This document shows, in pieces, positions 26,915-36,118 of a stretch of 64,000 bases of DNA. Position numbers and translations under genes: made by a program. How positions within the stretch are numbered: the stretch's first letter is position 1; each line of letters starts with the position of its first letter. The stretch is from Colwellia psychrerythraea (GTDB lineage Bacteria; Pseudomonadota; Gammaproteobacteria; Enterobacterales; Alteromonadaceae), in NCBI RefSeq assembly GCF_000764225.1, contig NZ_JQED01000015.1, positions 368,192 through 432,191 of the forward strand. Direction: 5' to 3'. The notes beneath the pieces were generated by a model. The model did not search any database, had not been told where the DNA came from, and saw nothing but the letters and a program-made list of their open reading frames with translations.

Positions 26915-28624
26915 ATGACAACAAATGCAGCTATCCAGTCATCACTTTGGGGTGAAAACTCACTACCCCTTCGCCCTGCGAGTCAAGTGATGAAGCTGGA
27001 ACGCCTTGGGGCTTATCATCAAAGTCGCTTAAGTTTTATGCGTACTTTGGTACGTCGAATATTTCGTGAACGCTGGAAGATTGAACCCGCCCTTTTTAAT
27101 CTAGATCATGAGGGCTACGGCACTGTTGTCTATGAAGTGCAAGCTCCCCACGGCCTATTCAGCTTTGTTCTTTTTTCAGATTACCTTTCTCCTGACGAGC
27201 GTAATGATCGTGTTATCGCGACCAAATGGGACCTTACTATGGCCCTAGTTGAGGGTAAGGTTGATCAAGAGTACATTGAAAAATTACGAGAAAATGTTCC
27301 AAAACAGGAAGCAGGACGCGTTGATGCACGTGTTTTTGTGCTATCTCGAGCCAACCGCAGTGCCCGCAACTTTGATTATGTGGTTAATCAACTTGCTGCA
27401 GGTGAGCAACCTGATGTGGCAAAAATTGTTGAAGTAGGTTACTTATATCGCACCACAGCCGTATATGGCAGTGGTAAACTCGGCATGGCTGATTGGGAAA
27501 AAGTTAGAGAAAAGCATAAAGATTTTGCTCGTCCATTTGCTGGTGAAATGTTTGTCTGTCTGATGCTTCGTAATTTCAGCCTATTGCAAGTTGAACATAT
27601 TGCTCGCCATAAATCCCCCGATACATTTAATCCAATGAAGCCAGAGATTAAACGTTATTTTGGCATTGGTAATTCAACCGGTTTAGGCATGGCGCCTTAC
27701 TTGGTCAATCACCCATTACTTATTAATCAATGGATAGAGATGCGTGAATTGGCATTAGCACGTGTTCGTGTCCTTGGTAGCATTAACCAACAAGTACGTG
27801 AAACAATTAGTCAATTGATTGACCGTAGTGCGCAACATACTCTTGAAACACTGACAGAAGATGAATGGCAAACCAATAATAATAAGGCCGTTATTGATGA
27901 TATGGCCTCTCTAAAAAGCCGTATTGAATGTGGTTTTGATAGATGGGATGAGTTGCTTGAGTACAGCGAACAACATTGCTCATTGCAAGGCCAAGAAATG
28001 TTAGTGTCATGCATGTTAGAAATATACCCTGAACTTGTCGACGAATTAGAAGACTTCCACAGTGCTGAAGAGTTTTTAGATCTTGACCCACTTATGCCTG
28101 CTGAACAGCTTAAAGATATCATAGAAAACAGTTATGACTGGGCTCTAGCAATAGATTTTGACGCGGAAGGTGCACGTGAAACCTACTGGTATCGTTCAGA
28201 AGAAAAGATGGAACCTCGTTTAGGTAGTGTTGCCGATATTGAAGGTAAAAAGAAACAGATGGCACTTGGTGTCGGTTATGCTGTACGCAAATGTTATAAC
28301 CAATTAATTGAATATATCGCACAAAATCCAGAAGATACCACCGCTCGATTTATGGTTGCGCATCCTAAATTACGCGGGATCGTACGTCGCATTCAAGGCA
28401 TGAACCGCTGTGTTTATGGCGATATTCAAGCAAACTTGTTAGATCGCGAAGTATTACCTATGCATTTATTACGTGCAAAGTTAGCTTTCTTTGGTGTAAG
28501 TAAATTTGATCCTCGTTCTCGTTTATGGGTACGTAATACCATGTTCCAGGGCGCGCCCCTGTTAGAAGAAATTGGCCAAACATTTAATGACGATTGGTTC
28601 ATGCCACTAGCACCAAAGCAATAG
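26915..28624 (+). CDS. Conserved-looking protein of unknown function, 569 aa, first gene of the formate dehydrogenase-like operon
   Basis: Soluble, 569 aa, no signal peptide or membrane segment. GAGGA RBS precedes the ATG. Notable segments: HEGYGTVVYEVQAPHGLFSF (about 67-86), FSDYLSPDERNDRVIATKWDL (about 90-110), GIGNSTGLGMAPYLVNHP (about 251-268) and RFMVAHPKLRGIVRRIQGMN near 480. Many acidic/basic pairs and several conserved-looking histidines suggest an enzyme, but I recognise no catalytic motif. It ends 9 bp before the DUF3726-like gene and the order with FdhD and the oxidoreductase implies a shared pathway. Function unassigned. Confidence 0.85.
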   Translation: MTTNAAIQSSLWGENSLPLRPASQVMKLERLGAYHQSRLSFMRTLVRRIFRERWKIEPALFNLDHEGYGTVVYEVQAPHGLFSFVLFSDYLSPDERNDRVIATKWDLTMALVEGKVDQEYIEKLRENVPKQEAGRVDARVFVLSRANRSARNFDYVVNQLAAGEQPDVAKIVEVGYLYRTTAVYGSGKLGMADWEKVREKHKDFARPFAGEMFVCLMLRNFSLLQVEHIARHKSPDTFNPMKPEIKRYFGIGNSTGLGMAPYLVNHPLLINQWIEMRELALARVRVLGSINQQVRETISQLIDRSAQHTLETLTEDEWQTNNNKAVIDDMASLKSRIECGFDRWDELLEYSEQHCSLQGQEMLVSCMLEIYPELVDELEDFHSAEEFLDLDPLMPAEQLKDIIENSYDWALAIDFDAEGARETYWYRSEEKMEPRLGSVADIEGKKKQMALGVGYAVRKCYNQLIEYIAQNPEDTTARFMVAHPKLRGIVRRIQGMNRCVYGDIQANLLDREVLPMHLLRAKLAFFGVSKFDPRSRLWVRNTMFQGAPLLEEIGQTFNDDWFMPLAPKQ

Positions 28625-28633
28625 GAGAGTTCC

Positions 28634-29371
28634 GTGAATATTTCAATGAATGAATTAAAAGCAGCTCTACGTAGATGCTTTGAAGCAAGCGATTACTTTG
28701 TCGGTAATTATGAAGACGCAGCCAACATGGTGTTGTGGTTAGAGAAACATGGCTTAAATGGCTTGAGCGAATTTAAGCTAGCTCTGCCTTATATTGGTGA
28801 AGATAAAAACAAGCCATTGAGTAATGTTATCTACGAAGATAGCACCTCAGCAACAATTGATGCTCACCATCGCAGTGCGCTAAATTGTATTGCGGCAGCG
28901 GTTGACTTAGCGCACGCCAAAGCCTTAGAGAGTGGTATTGCTACTGTCACAGTGCATAATTGTCATAACAGAATATTTATTCTTAAAGCGCTAACTGATC
29001 GTGGACGAAGCGGTATTAGTGCAGCAGCTTATTGGCAAAATGGCAGTGACAGTGTGACAGAACATACTGCAGCCATTCGCTCTGGTCAGCGTTATCCTAG
29101 TTACAGTGAAGGGGTTACTAACCTAAAAAGCAATGAGAATGACAAACAAGCGCTGACTATTATTTGTAGCTCACGCGTAGATTTAACATCTTCGTTGCAA
29201 AATAGCAAAAGTCATTTTATTAGCCCTAAACAAGTAGAAAGCAACAAAGAACATACTGTTGAACATGGTATTGAAATTGACGCAGACGTTTGGGAAGAGA
29301 TAAATAAAATAGGCTTAGGCGTACTCGTTGAAAATACCGAGCGTTCACGAAGAGATGCCGGTGGTAATTAA
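28634..29371 (+). CDS. DUF3726-like protein
   Basis: 245 aa from a GTG at 28634, spaced correctly from AGGAGA (28623-28628); an ATG at 28646 is a weaker alternative. The N-terminus SMNELKAALRRCFEASDYFVGN and the C-terminal EIDADVWEEINKIGLGVLVENTERSR resemble DUF3726 proteins as I remember them. Soluble, no metal or cofactor motif evident. It is nearly contiguous with the 569-aa gene (9-bp gap), so the two probably act together, possibly as subunits. Biochemical role unknown. Confidence 0.7.
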   Translation: MNISMNELKAALRRCFEASDYFVGNYEDAANMVLWLEKHGLNGLSEFKLALPYIGEDKNKPLSNVIYEDSTSATIDAHHRSALNCIAAAVDLAHAKALESGIATVTVHNCHNRIFILKALTDRGRSGISAAAYWQNGSDSVTEHTAAIRSGQRYPSYSEGVTNLKSNENDKQALTIICSSRVDLTSSLQNSKSHFISPKQVESNKEHTVEHGIEIDADVWEEINKIGLGVLVENTERSRRDAGGN

Positions 29372-29506
29372 AACCAAGCAGTAAGCCTATTAGTTAGTAT
29401 CGGCAAACACCTAGTGTATGTCGATACTCTCCTTCTATACTATAAAGTTAAAATTCCATTATTTTACAAAACTAAGCCTTAGTGCACCTTTAGCAATAAC
29501 ATAGCA

Positions 29507-30259
29507 ATGACTGAACCTTCTGAGCAAAAACGACACCAAGCACAATTGCTCGAAGTAGCTGTTGCTCTTAGTATCAATGGCATTAGCCAAGCGGTCATGA
29601 TGGCATCGCCAAAACATCTAAAAGATTTTGCGCTGGGCTTTAGCTTAAGTGAAGGGTTAATTAGCTCAAGAAACGACGTTTTAGATATTGTTGTGCATGC
29701 TCATGAATGCGGCTGGCAAGTTGATTTACTCGTTTTAGCAAGAGTTCAACACCAACTTAAGCAACGGCGTAGAACGATGGCAGGACCAAGCGGCTGTGGC
29801 CTTTGTGGGCTTGACTCTATCAAAGCAGCCATGTCATTGAACTTACCGCAAGAAAAAAAAGTAGTCAACGCATGTAAAATACCGACTGAGCAGGTGATCA
29901 TGCAAGCGAAGGATGCCTTACCAGCAATAGTAAAAAGCTCAGGTGGCATAAGAGGAAATCATTGCGCTGCATTCTTTGACTTATCGGCGAATATGCTTGC
30001 TTTTCGAGAAGATGTTGGTCGTCATTCAGCACTGGATAAATTGATCGGCTGCTTATCACACAAAAAACAATCGATGAATGAAGGTTTTGCTTTAATAACA
30101 AGTCGCTGTAGTCATGATTTAATTGCTAAAGCTGCTCGTTTATCGTTTTCAACATTAGTTACGCTGGCGCAACCAACCGACTTAGCAGTTAGCTCCGCCC
30201 GAAAAACACAACTAACCTTGTTTTGCTTCCAATACGGTCAATTAAAACGCTACGCCTAG
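29507..30259 (+). CDS. fdhD: Formate dehydrogenase accessory sulfurtransferase FdhD
   Basis: FdhD passes sulfur to the bis-MGD molybdenum cofactor of formate dehydrogenases, which is needed for activity. 250 aa. The defining Cys loop is GPSGCGLCGLDS with C97 and C100; other family blocks are FALGFSLSEGLI, SSGGIRGNHCAAFFD, REDVGRHSALDKLIG and LITSRCSHDLIAKAA. It lies 135 bp after the DUF3726-like gene and 12 bp before the oxidoreductase gene it should mature. Confidence 0.95.
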   Translation: MTEPSEQKRHQAQLLEVAVALSINGISQAVMMASPKHLKDFALGFSLSEGLISSRNDVLDIVVHAHECGWQVDLLVLARVQHQLKQRRRTMAGPSGCGLCGLDSIKAAMSLNLPQEKKVVNACKIPTEQVIMQAKDALPAIVKSSGGIRGNHCAAFFDLSANMLAFREDVGRHSALDKLIGCLSHKKQSMNEGFALITSRCSHDLIAKAARLSFSTLVTLAQPTDLAVSSARKTQLTLFCFQYGQLKRYA

Positions 30260-30271
30260 AAGAGAATTCAA

Positions 30272-32581
30272 ATGTCCACCTCAACAAAAATAAAGTCGTC
30301 AAAAAACAGCTCATCAAAAAGAAAATCTGCTTATTCATCAGCCGCAGGCGGTTGGGGGGCACTTAGAAGTTCAGCTAAACATTTAATCCAAAGTGAAAAT
30401 GCAGCTAAAAGCGTGAAAGCATTACTTAAAGCTAACCAACCTGGTGGCTTTGATTGTCCCGGTTGCGCTTGGGGAGATGCTAAAAGCGCTGGCAAAGTAG
30501 ACTTTTGTGAAAATGGCGTTAAAGCGATTGCATGGGAAGCGACAAGTAAACGTGTCGACAGCCACTTCTTCAAACAAAACTCTATTTCGCAACTACAACA
30601 ATGGGATGATCATGCACTGGAAAAAAGTGGTCGTTTAACTGAGCCTATGTATTTTGATGGTGAAAGTGAACATTATCAACCTATTAGTTGGGAAGCCGCT
30701 TTTAACATGATTGGTAGTAGTCTTAAGCAACTATCATCACCTAATCAGGCATTATTATATACCTCAGGCAGAGCCAGTAATGAAGTAGCTTATCTATATC
30801 AGTTATTTGGCCGAGTGCTGGGGACTAACAACTTTCCTGATTGCTCAAACATGTGCCATGAAGCCTCTGGCATTGGTATGACAAATAGTATTGGTACAGG
30901 CAAAGGCACTGTAACTATTGAAGACTTTTCTAAAGCTGATGCCATTTTTGTCTTTGGCCAAAACCCTGGCACCAATCACCCTCGTATGCTGGGAACCTTA
31001 CGAGAAGCAAGTAAACGCGGCGCTAAAATTGTTTCAATAAACAATTTAAAAGAACGTGGATTACAGAAGTTTTCAGACCCACAAAGCCCGAAGGAAATGA
31101 TATTTTTAACGGGTACAGATATTAGTCGACACTATTTCACGCCAAGATTAGGCGGTGATATGGCATTATTGCGCGGTGTTGCTAAATGTTTATTCGAGCG
31201 ATTTGAAGAAGACAAGTCAGTACTTGATACCGATTTCATTCAAAAGCATTGCCACGGTTTTGAAGCATATCAACGCAGCGTGGTATCAACTGATTGGACT
31301 ACAATTCTTGAGCAATGTAATTTAAGCAAAGAAGAAGTTGAACAAATAGCCACGATATACGCTTGCAATGATAATGTTATATTCACTTGGGCTATGGGGA
31401 TCACTCAGCACCGTCATTCTGTCAATACCGTACAAGAGCTGCTCAATGTACTCATGCTACGTGGCAATATAGGTAAAGCTGGTGCTGGCGCATGCCCTGT
31501 TCGTGGTCATTCAAATGTACAGGGAAATCGTACCGTTGGCATTGATGAAAAACCGCCCATGCTTTTTCTTGATGCATTAGAAAAACGATACTCTTTTAAC
31601 GTACCTCGTGAGCATGGCTTTAATACCGTCGACTCTATTCATGCCATGCTTGAGGGAAAAGCAAAAGTATTTATTGCCCTAGGAGGCAATTTTGCCGCAG
31701 CAACACCCGATACAGAACGTAGTTATCAAGCTTTGCAACAATGTGATTTAACCGTGCAAATTAGCACGAAACTAAACCGAAGCCATTTGATAACAGGAAA
31801 ACGCGCGTTAATTCTTCCGTGCCTTGGCCGGACAGAAATTGATCATCAAAAAAGCGGCGAACAATGCATTACGGTTGAAGATTCAATGAGTATGGTGCAT
31901 AGCTCAACAGGGCAAAATGAACCAGCATCTGACCTACTTCGCTCAGAAACAGCCATTGTAGCGGGTATCGCGATGGCCTCGGTTGGCGATAACATAGTAA
32001 ATTGGCATAAATTAGCCAGTGATTATGCTTTAATACGTCAAGAAATCAGTGTCGTTATTCCTGACTTTGAGCACTACAATGCCCGAATAAAAGAAGGTAG
32101 AGGATTCTACCTAAAAAACCCTGCTGCCCAACGGCAATGGCGTACGCCCAAGAAAAAGGCGATATTTTCTGATGCTAAACTGCCTGAGCAACTCGCCCAT
32201 GAACGTGCGCAATCCCTGACTAATAAACCGATATTTACACTGCAAACATTGCGCTCGCACGATCAATACAATACGACAATTTATGGTATGGATGATCGTT
32301 ATCGCGGTGTTTACGGAGAGCGAAACGTTATTTTTATGAATGCAGAAGATCTCAGTAAACAGTCACTAAAAAATGGTGATTATGTAAAAATAACTACCGT
32401 ATCAAACGATGGTATTGAACGCGCACTCACTAATTTCAAAATTATTGAATACTCCATACCTTCAAGCTGCGTCGCTGCTTATTACCCTGAAACTAATCCT
32501 TTAGTGCCTTTAGAAAGTGTTGCAGAGAATTGTGGAACGCCCACCTATAAATCAATTGCGGTATCAATCGACAAGATGTGA
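30272..32581 (+). CDS. FdhF/YdeP-family molybdopterin oxidoreductase (formate dehydrogenase-like alpha subunit)
   Basis: 769-aa cytoplasmic bis-MGD oxidoreductase. A Lys/Ser-rich N-terminus, then GGFDCPGCAWGD (C62, C65) and DFCENG (C79) in place of the full CxxCxxxC iron-sulfur ligand set, then the molybdopterin core. The position of selenocysteine in E. coli FdhF is an ordinary Cys, C195 in DCSNMCHEASG; no in-frame TGA is present. Other landmarks: FGQNPGTNHPRMLGTLREA, ITQHRHSVNTVQELLNVLM, RGHSNVQGNRTVG and a C-terminal molydopterin-binding beta-barrel (YGERNVIFMNAEDL). Preceded directly by fdhD. Whether formate is the true substrate is not settled for this family. Confidence 0.9.
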   Translation: MSTSTKIKSSKNSSSKRKSAYSSAAGGWGALRSSAKHLIQSENAAKSVKALLKANQPGGFDCPGCAWGDAKSAGKVDFCENGVKAIAWEATSKRVDSHFFKQNSISQLQQWDDHALEKSGRLTEPMYFDGESEHYQPISWEAAFNMIGSSLKQLSSPNQALLYTSGRASNEVAYLYQLFGRVLGTNNFPDCSNMCHEASGIGMTNSIGTGKGTVTIEDFSKADAIFVFGQNPGTNHPRMLGTLREASKRGAKIVSINNLKERGLQKFSDPQSPKEMIFLTGTDISRHYFTPRLGGDMALLRGVAKCLFERFEEDKSVLDTDFIQKHCHGFEAYQRSVVSTDWTTILEQCNLSKEEVEQIATIYACNDNVIFTWAMGITQHRHSVNTVQELLNVLMLRGNIGKAGAGACPVRGHSNVQGNRTVGIDEKPPMLFLDALEKRYSFNVPREHGFNTVDSIHAMLEGKAKVFIALGGNFAAATPDTERSYQALQQCDLTVQISTKLNRSHLITGKRALILPCLGRTEIDHQKSGEQCITVEDSMSMVHSSTGQNEPASDLLRSETAIVAGIAMASVGDNIVNWHKLASDYALIRQEISVVIPDFEHYNARIKEGRGFYLKNPAAQRQWRTPKKKAIFSDAKLPEQLAHERAQSLTNKPIFTLQTLRSHDQYNTTIYGMDDRYRGVYGERNVIFMNAEDLSKQSLKNGDYVKITTVSNDGIERALTNFKIIEYSIPSSCVAAYYPETNPLVPLESVAENCGTPTYKSIAVSIDKM

Positions 32582-32946
32582 TCTTTTGAAAAAGTACTCT
32601 CTTTGTATTTATTAGAGCTACAGCTATCACTGTAGTAATGAAGCAAGCTTCCTTACTCTTAATGCCTTGCTATAAGCTAATTTTAGTCCCCCCCCCCACT
32701 AAAGGGTCAGTTAATTCATTACAAGGATGTGGTGAAAAACTCAGTAAAGCTCAGTTATAATATTACAACTAACTATTGATAAGATTGAGTTAGCGCATAT
32801 CGAAATATATTTAAATAACTTATGCCCCGCATTACGACATAAAAAAATATACTTAATGTGAGCTTTAATAAAGAAAAAGCTCCACTACTGTTTCAATAGA
32901 GGAGCTTAAGTTTTCCGTAGAAAGTAAATCAACACCGATTTATTTG
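32582..32946. other. 365-bp intergenic region with a 10-C tract
   Basis: Holds CTACAG/CTGTAG (32609-32634 area) as a weak 3' hairpin for the oxidoreductase gene, an uninterrupted run of ten C residues at 32688-32697 in otherwise AT-rich DNA, and the terminator at 32873-32907. No gene of 30 codons or more with an RBS was found. Confidence 0.5.
32873..32907 (-). terminator. Terminator of the 45-aa membrane peptide gene
   Basis: On the minus strand AAGCTCCTCTATTG pairs with CAGTAGTGGAGCTT with minor mismatches, followed by TTTCTTTATT. It lies 40 bp past the small gene's stop and supports transcription of that gene. Confidence 0.7.
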
Positions 32947-33084
32947 CTATTCTTCTGATTGTGTTATTTCTACATCCATGTCATCAGCAACTGAGTTACC
33001 ACTCAGTATTGCAGTCACAGCCATAATAATTACTGCAAATATCACGGTAGTTAATTTAAACCCTCGTGATGATGAATTATTCAT
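32947..33084 (-). CDS. 45-aa single-pass membrane peptide
   Basis: Minus-strand frame with ATG at 33084, AAAGG eight bases upstream and TAG at 32947-32949. Sequence: basic/polar MNNSSSRGFKLTT, hydrophobic VIFAVIIMAVTAILSG (about 14-29), then acidic NSVADDMDVEITQSEE. The topology predicts N-in/C-out or a cleavable signal. RBS, topology and a downstream terminator argue that it is expressed. No family recognised. Confidence 0.62.
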   Translation of the reverse strand: MNNSSSRGFKLTTVIFAVIIMAVTAILSGNSVADDMDVEITQSEE

Positions 33085-33231
33085 TTTTTTACCTTTGCCA
33101 CAGCCTGTTATATTTATTATTAAGCTGTACTATTTATGAACAGACAGGGTGACACTAAACTATTAACTTTTTTTTTACAAGGTTTTTATATTTTTTAGAA
33201 AAAGAGATTTAGCCATTTAAAAAATATACAG

Positions 33232-35580
33232 CTAGCTCATCAAATCAAATATTAGTCCTTGTTGAATTTCTTGTTGTTCTTTTGATGAAATAATGACTCG
33301 AATAGAGGAGTTAAGCACTCCTACCCCAGAGCTTAACGCACCTAAGGTAGTATCACCTCCGAGTAATTGACTATATTTAATCGCCATCGCCAGTGAAGTA
33401 CTATCAGCGGCCAAATCACCCGAAGTTCTTTCAATAACCCCATGCTCATTTGTATCCAAAGAAGCGGGGTTTAGTGGTGATAAAGTAAAAAACAAACTTG
33501 TATCTGCAAGCTTATGTTTATGTAGTTTGATTGATAAACGAAGTGCATCGACTTTCAGTAAGTGATGCGCACTCTCAATCAAAGCATTGAGTAATTTCTG
33601 CATATATAACTCATCACTATTAAGGTAGTGAGGCACACTTTCATCAATCAAGAAGAAAACAGATTTCCCTTCATACGCATTGCTTGCTTTCAATAACGAT
33701 TCAGTACGCTGTAAAAAACCATGAAAATCAAAACAGTCTTCTTTTGCAGTAATTTTGCCTGACTCAATATCAGATAAATCCATCATAGTATCGAGGAGTA
33801 AAGCGACATTACTGCCGGCATGACTTATTCCTGTAACCTGTATATTGTTTATGCCTTTTTTCTTTAACTGTTCAATAAAAGATTTCATTGCTAGCAATGG
33901 AACACGCAACTCTTTATTTAGGTTATTTAAGAAGTTACTTTTAGCCAAACTTTTTTCTTCTGAACTTTCTTTCGCTAAAATAAGTGCTCGGGTTTTAATG
34001 TCAACTTGTTCCCCTAACTCACTTGAATAAGCCGCCATCATTAATACCAACATTTGAAATAATACTGCGCCAAATGTCCCACCAACAAGTACAGCCCATG
34101 CTTGCCAACTTTTATCTTGCCTGAACCAAGGCTCTTTTTCCGCAATACTAATTTGCCAAAGGCGTGAAAAGACCTCGATAGTCATTGTATCTACATGACG
34201 ATTTACCTTAGGAAAATCATGACCAAATAAAGTAAGAGGTTTATTAGTCGACACATCCTGAATAAAAAAACTCACCTCTTGTTCATTTTGCTCGGCAAGA
34301 CGCTTAAAAAAGTTATCAAATTGGGCAACGGCTACAACAAAACCTAATAATTTCCCTTTTTTAATTATTGATAGTTTCTGTTTTCCATACTCATCCATAA
34401 TCCCATTATCTTCTGGAGGTGAGAAAACAGCTTTACTAAACAACATACCTGGCTTGGCTAATTCATCTTGTACTAAAGTGATTGGCGCACTCGCCACCGC
34501 CGTTATACTTTTAGTTACTGCCTGCATAGACAAAATATGTGTGGGATTGCTATAAACATCTAACCCCAATGCTGCTTGGTTATTGTATTGAGGATAAATA
34601 TAATACAAGGGAGCATATTCAGTACGAGAGAGAGCTGGGGTAGGCTTGCCACTTTCGCTACGTTCGCTAATATAAAAGTTTTTTTGTAAAGTTGATGAAC
34701 TTTTTTGTTCAAAAGTTACTCGCTCATCAAAGGTAACAATCGGTGCCCACTCTAGTGCTCTGACACTTGAACTCTGCTCAAGAATACCTTCACTAAATAA
34801 ATTAAACTCTGTTAACGAGATATTATCACTAGCTTTAAATAATGCTGCAAGGCTATTAACTTTGTTAGCTACATCATTCACTTCAGCAAGAACTAAACGC
34901 TCAACTTCCACTTTCGATTGTTTAAACAGTGCTTCTCTATAGTCTTGTTGTTCGTTTTGAGAGGTTTTAAGCAGTAACAAAATAGCTAACCCACCTAAGA
35001 TTGAGGTAAAACTAACAAAGAGTCGTTTAGTTAATTTGAACTGCTCAGCATTGTTAACTAATAACAATAAAGGAATAAAAAATACCGCTGCTAACATGCT
35101 CGTTGACCAGGTATTCATAAAAGTATAGAAAAAAGTGCCCGTGATGACTTGATTATCGAGTATGGTAATAACTAATACTGAGCTAGCCGAAATTAGACTT
35201 GGAATGGGACCAATACGTAATAAAAAGAAAAAGAGTTGCTTCCTTGAAGTTAACCACCTTTTATAGTGGATAAAATGAAACACCAGCTGTTTAGTCCAAT
35301 AACCTTGTAAAATGATGGCTAACACAGCAATAATCATTACTGCTAAATTTGCATCTAGCTTAAAGTAATAGTCTAGGCCAAAAGCTAAAATTGGACTCAC
35401 CAGTAATACAGCAATCAGTGGTGTGATCCCCCAAAGCAGTAATAAACCACTAAAAAGTGCTGCCGAAGGGCCGACAAAGTTAACTAACGATTGAGGGTTG
35501 ATCAGCCATATTGCGCCAAAAGCAACAGCGAGATATAAAAGGCCAGAGATAAAAATACGCGGTAAATGGTGTTGCATCAT
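33232..35580 (-). CDS. Membrane sensor with degenerate histidine-kinase module (pseudokinase)
   Basis: 782 aa. About eight N-terminal membrane segments (1-215, MASE1-like), a CHASE-like periplasmic sensor (about 225-480: VRALEWAPIVTF, YAPLYYIYPQYNNQAALGLDVYS), another membrane segment (about 500-522), then a kinase-like region. The H-box reads FLNNLNKELRVPL: the phospho-accepting histidine is lysine (K556). The N-box segment is LLNALIESAHHLL, without the usual N-x-x-x-N, and no DxGxG motif is found, although the later SLAMAIKYSQLLGGD matches the G2 region. It should bind a ligand but not autophosphorylate. Transcribed divergently from tkt. Confidence 0.85.
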   Translation of the reverse strand: MMQHHLPRIFISGLLYLAVAFGAIWLINPQSLVNFVGPSAALFSGLLLLWGITPLIAVLLVSPILAFGLDYYFKLDANLAVMIIAVLAIILQGYWTKQLVFHFIHYKRWLTSRKQLFFFLLRIGPIPSLISASSVLVITILDNQVITGTFFYTFMNTWSTSMLAAVFFIPLLLLVNNAEQFKLTKRLFVSFTSILGGLAILLLLKTSQNEQQDYREALFKQSKVEVERLVLAEVNDVANKVNSLAALFKASDNISLTEFNLFSEGILEQSSSVRALEWAPIVTFDERVTFEQKSSSTLQKNFYISERSESGKPTPALSRTEYAPLYYIYPQYNNQAALGLDVYSNPTHILSMQAVTKSITAVASAPITLVQDELAKPGMLFSKAVFSPPEDNGIMDEYGKQKLSIIKKGKLLGFVVAVAQFDNFFKRLAEQNEQEVSFFIQDVSTNKPLTLFGHDFPKVNRHVDTMTIEVFSRLWQISIAEKEPWFRQDKSWQAWAVLVGGTFGAVLFQMLVLMMAAYSSELGEQVDIKTRALILAKESSEEKSLAKSNFLNNLNKELRVPLLAMKSFIEQLKKKGINNIQVTGISHAGSNVALLLDTMMDLSDIESGKITAKEDCFDFHGFLQRTESLLKASNAYEGKSVFFLIDESVPHYLNSDELYMQKLLNALIESAHHLLKVDALRLSIKLHKHKLADTSLFFTLSPLNPASLDTNEHGVIERTSGDLAADSTSLAMAIKYSQLLGGDTTLGALSSGVGVLNSSIRVIISSKEQQEIQQGLIFDLMS

Positions 35581-36118
35581 AGGTAATTATTTAAAGCCGG
35601 CAAAGTGAGTCAGTTAATCGATTGATAATTTATCCTCTTGATTATCAATTAATACTAGCACTATCCCCATGACACTTCAAAATACCCTCTCTTCTAGAGT
35701 GAGCTACCAGTTTAGGCAAATTATTGAATTTAAAATAATAGTTGTTCAGGAAAATAGGCTCAGATAATTGTTTCCGTAGTTTCTCTTTACACTAATATGG
35801 TGTCTTCTCTTTGTAATTAATCAGGGGATGAAAAGCATGTTTAAAGCTGCTCTACTAGGGAAGAGAGAAAACTAAACCCTCATCGTTTTATCTGTTTTAA
35901 CCGCTCGCTGTTTACTAAAGAAATTCATCTCAATCATAAATTCAGCAAGGCTACTATCGCCCACATTTTGAAATATCATGGGCTTATAGTATCCGAATAA
36001 TGAATCACCAGACAAAATAATATAAAGAATTGCATAAATTAATTTGCGCTACGTGCGTTGGTGAGCGAAAATACGCACAATTTTTATTTTTTCAAGACTA
36101 TAAGATCTGGAGCTATAT
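35581..36118. other. 538-bp divergent region between the sensor and tkt
   Basis: ATTGATAAT (35621-35629) and ATTATCAAT (35641-35649) form a 9-bp dyad 40 bp upstream of the sensor start. An open frame at 35845-36000 ends in a short stretch (SKATIAHILKYHGLIVSE) that looks like a transposase-type helix-turn-helix, too short to call. The right part should contain the tkt promoter. Confidence 0.4.

Noticed and set aside
30272..32581. Selenocysteine in the formate dehydrogenase-like enzyme
   Set aside because: The frame has no internal TGA; the Sec position is an ordinary Cys codon.
35845..36000. Open frame ending in a helix-turn-helix-like stretch (SKATIAHILKYHGL)
   Set aside because: It could be a transposase relic, but about 20 residues of resemblance and no inverted ends are not enough to call.
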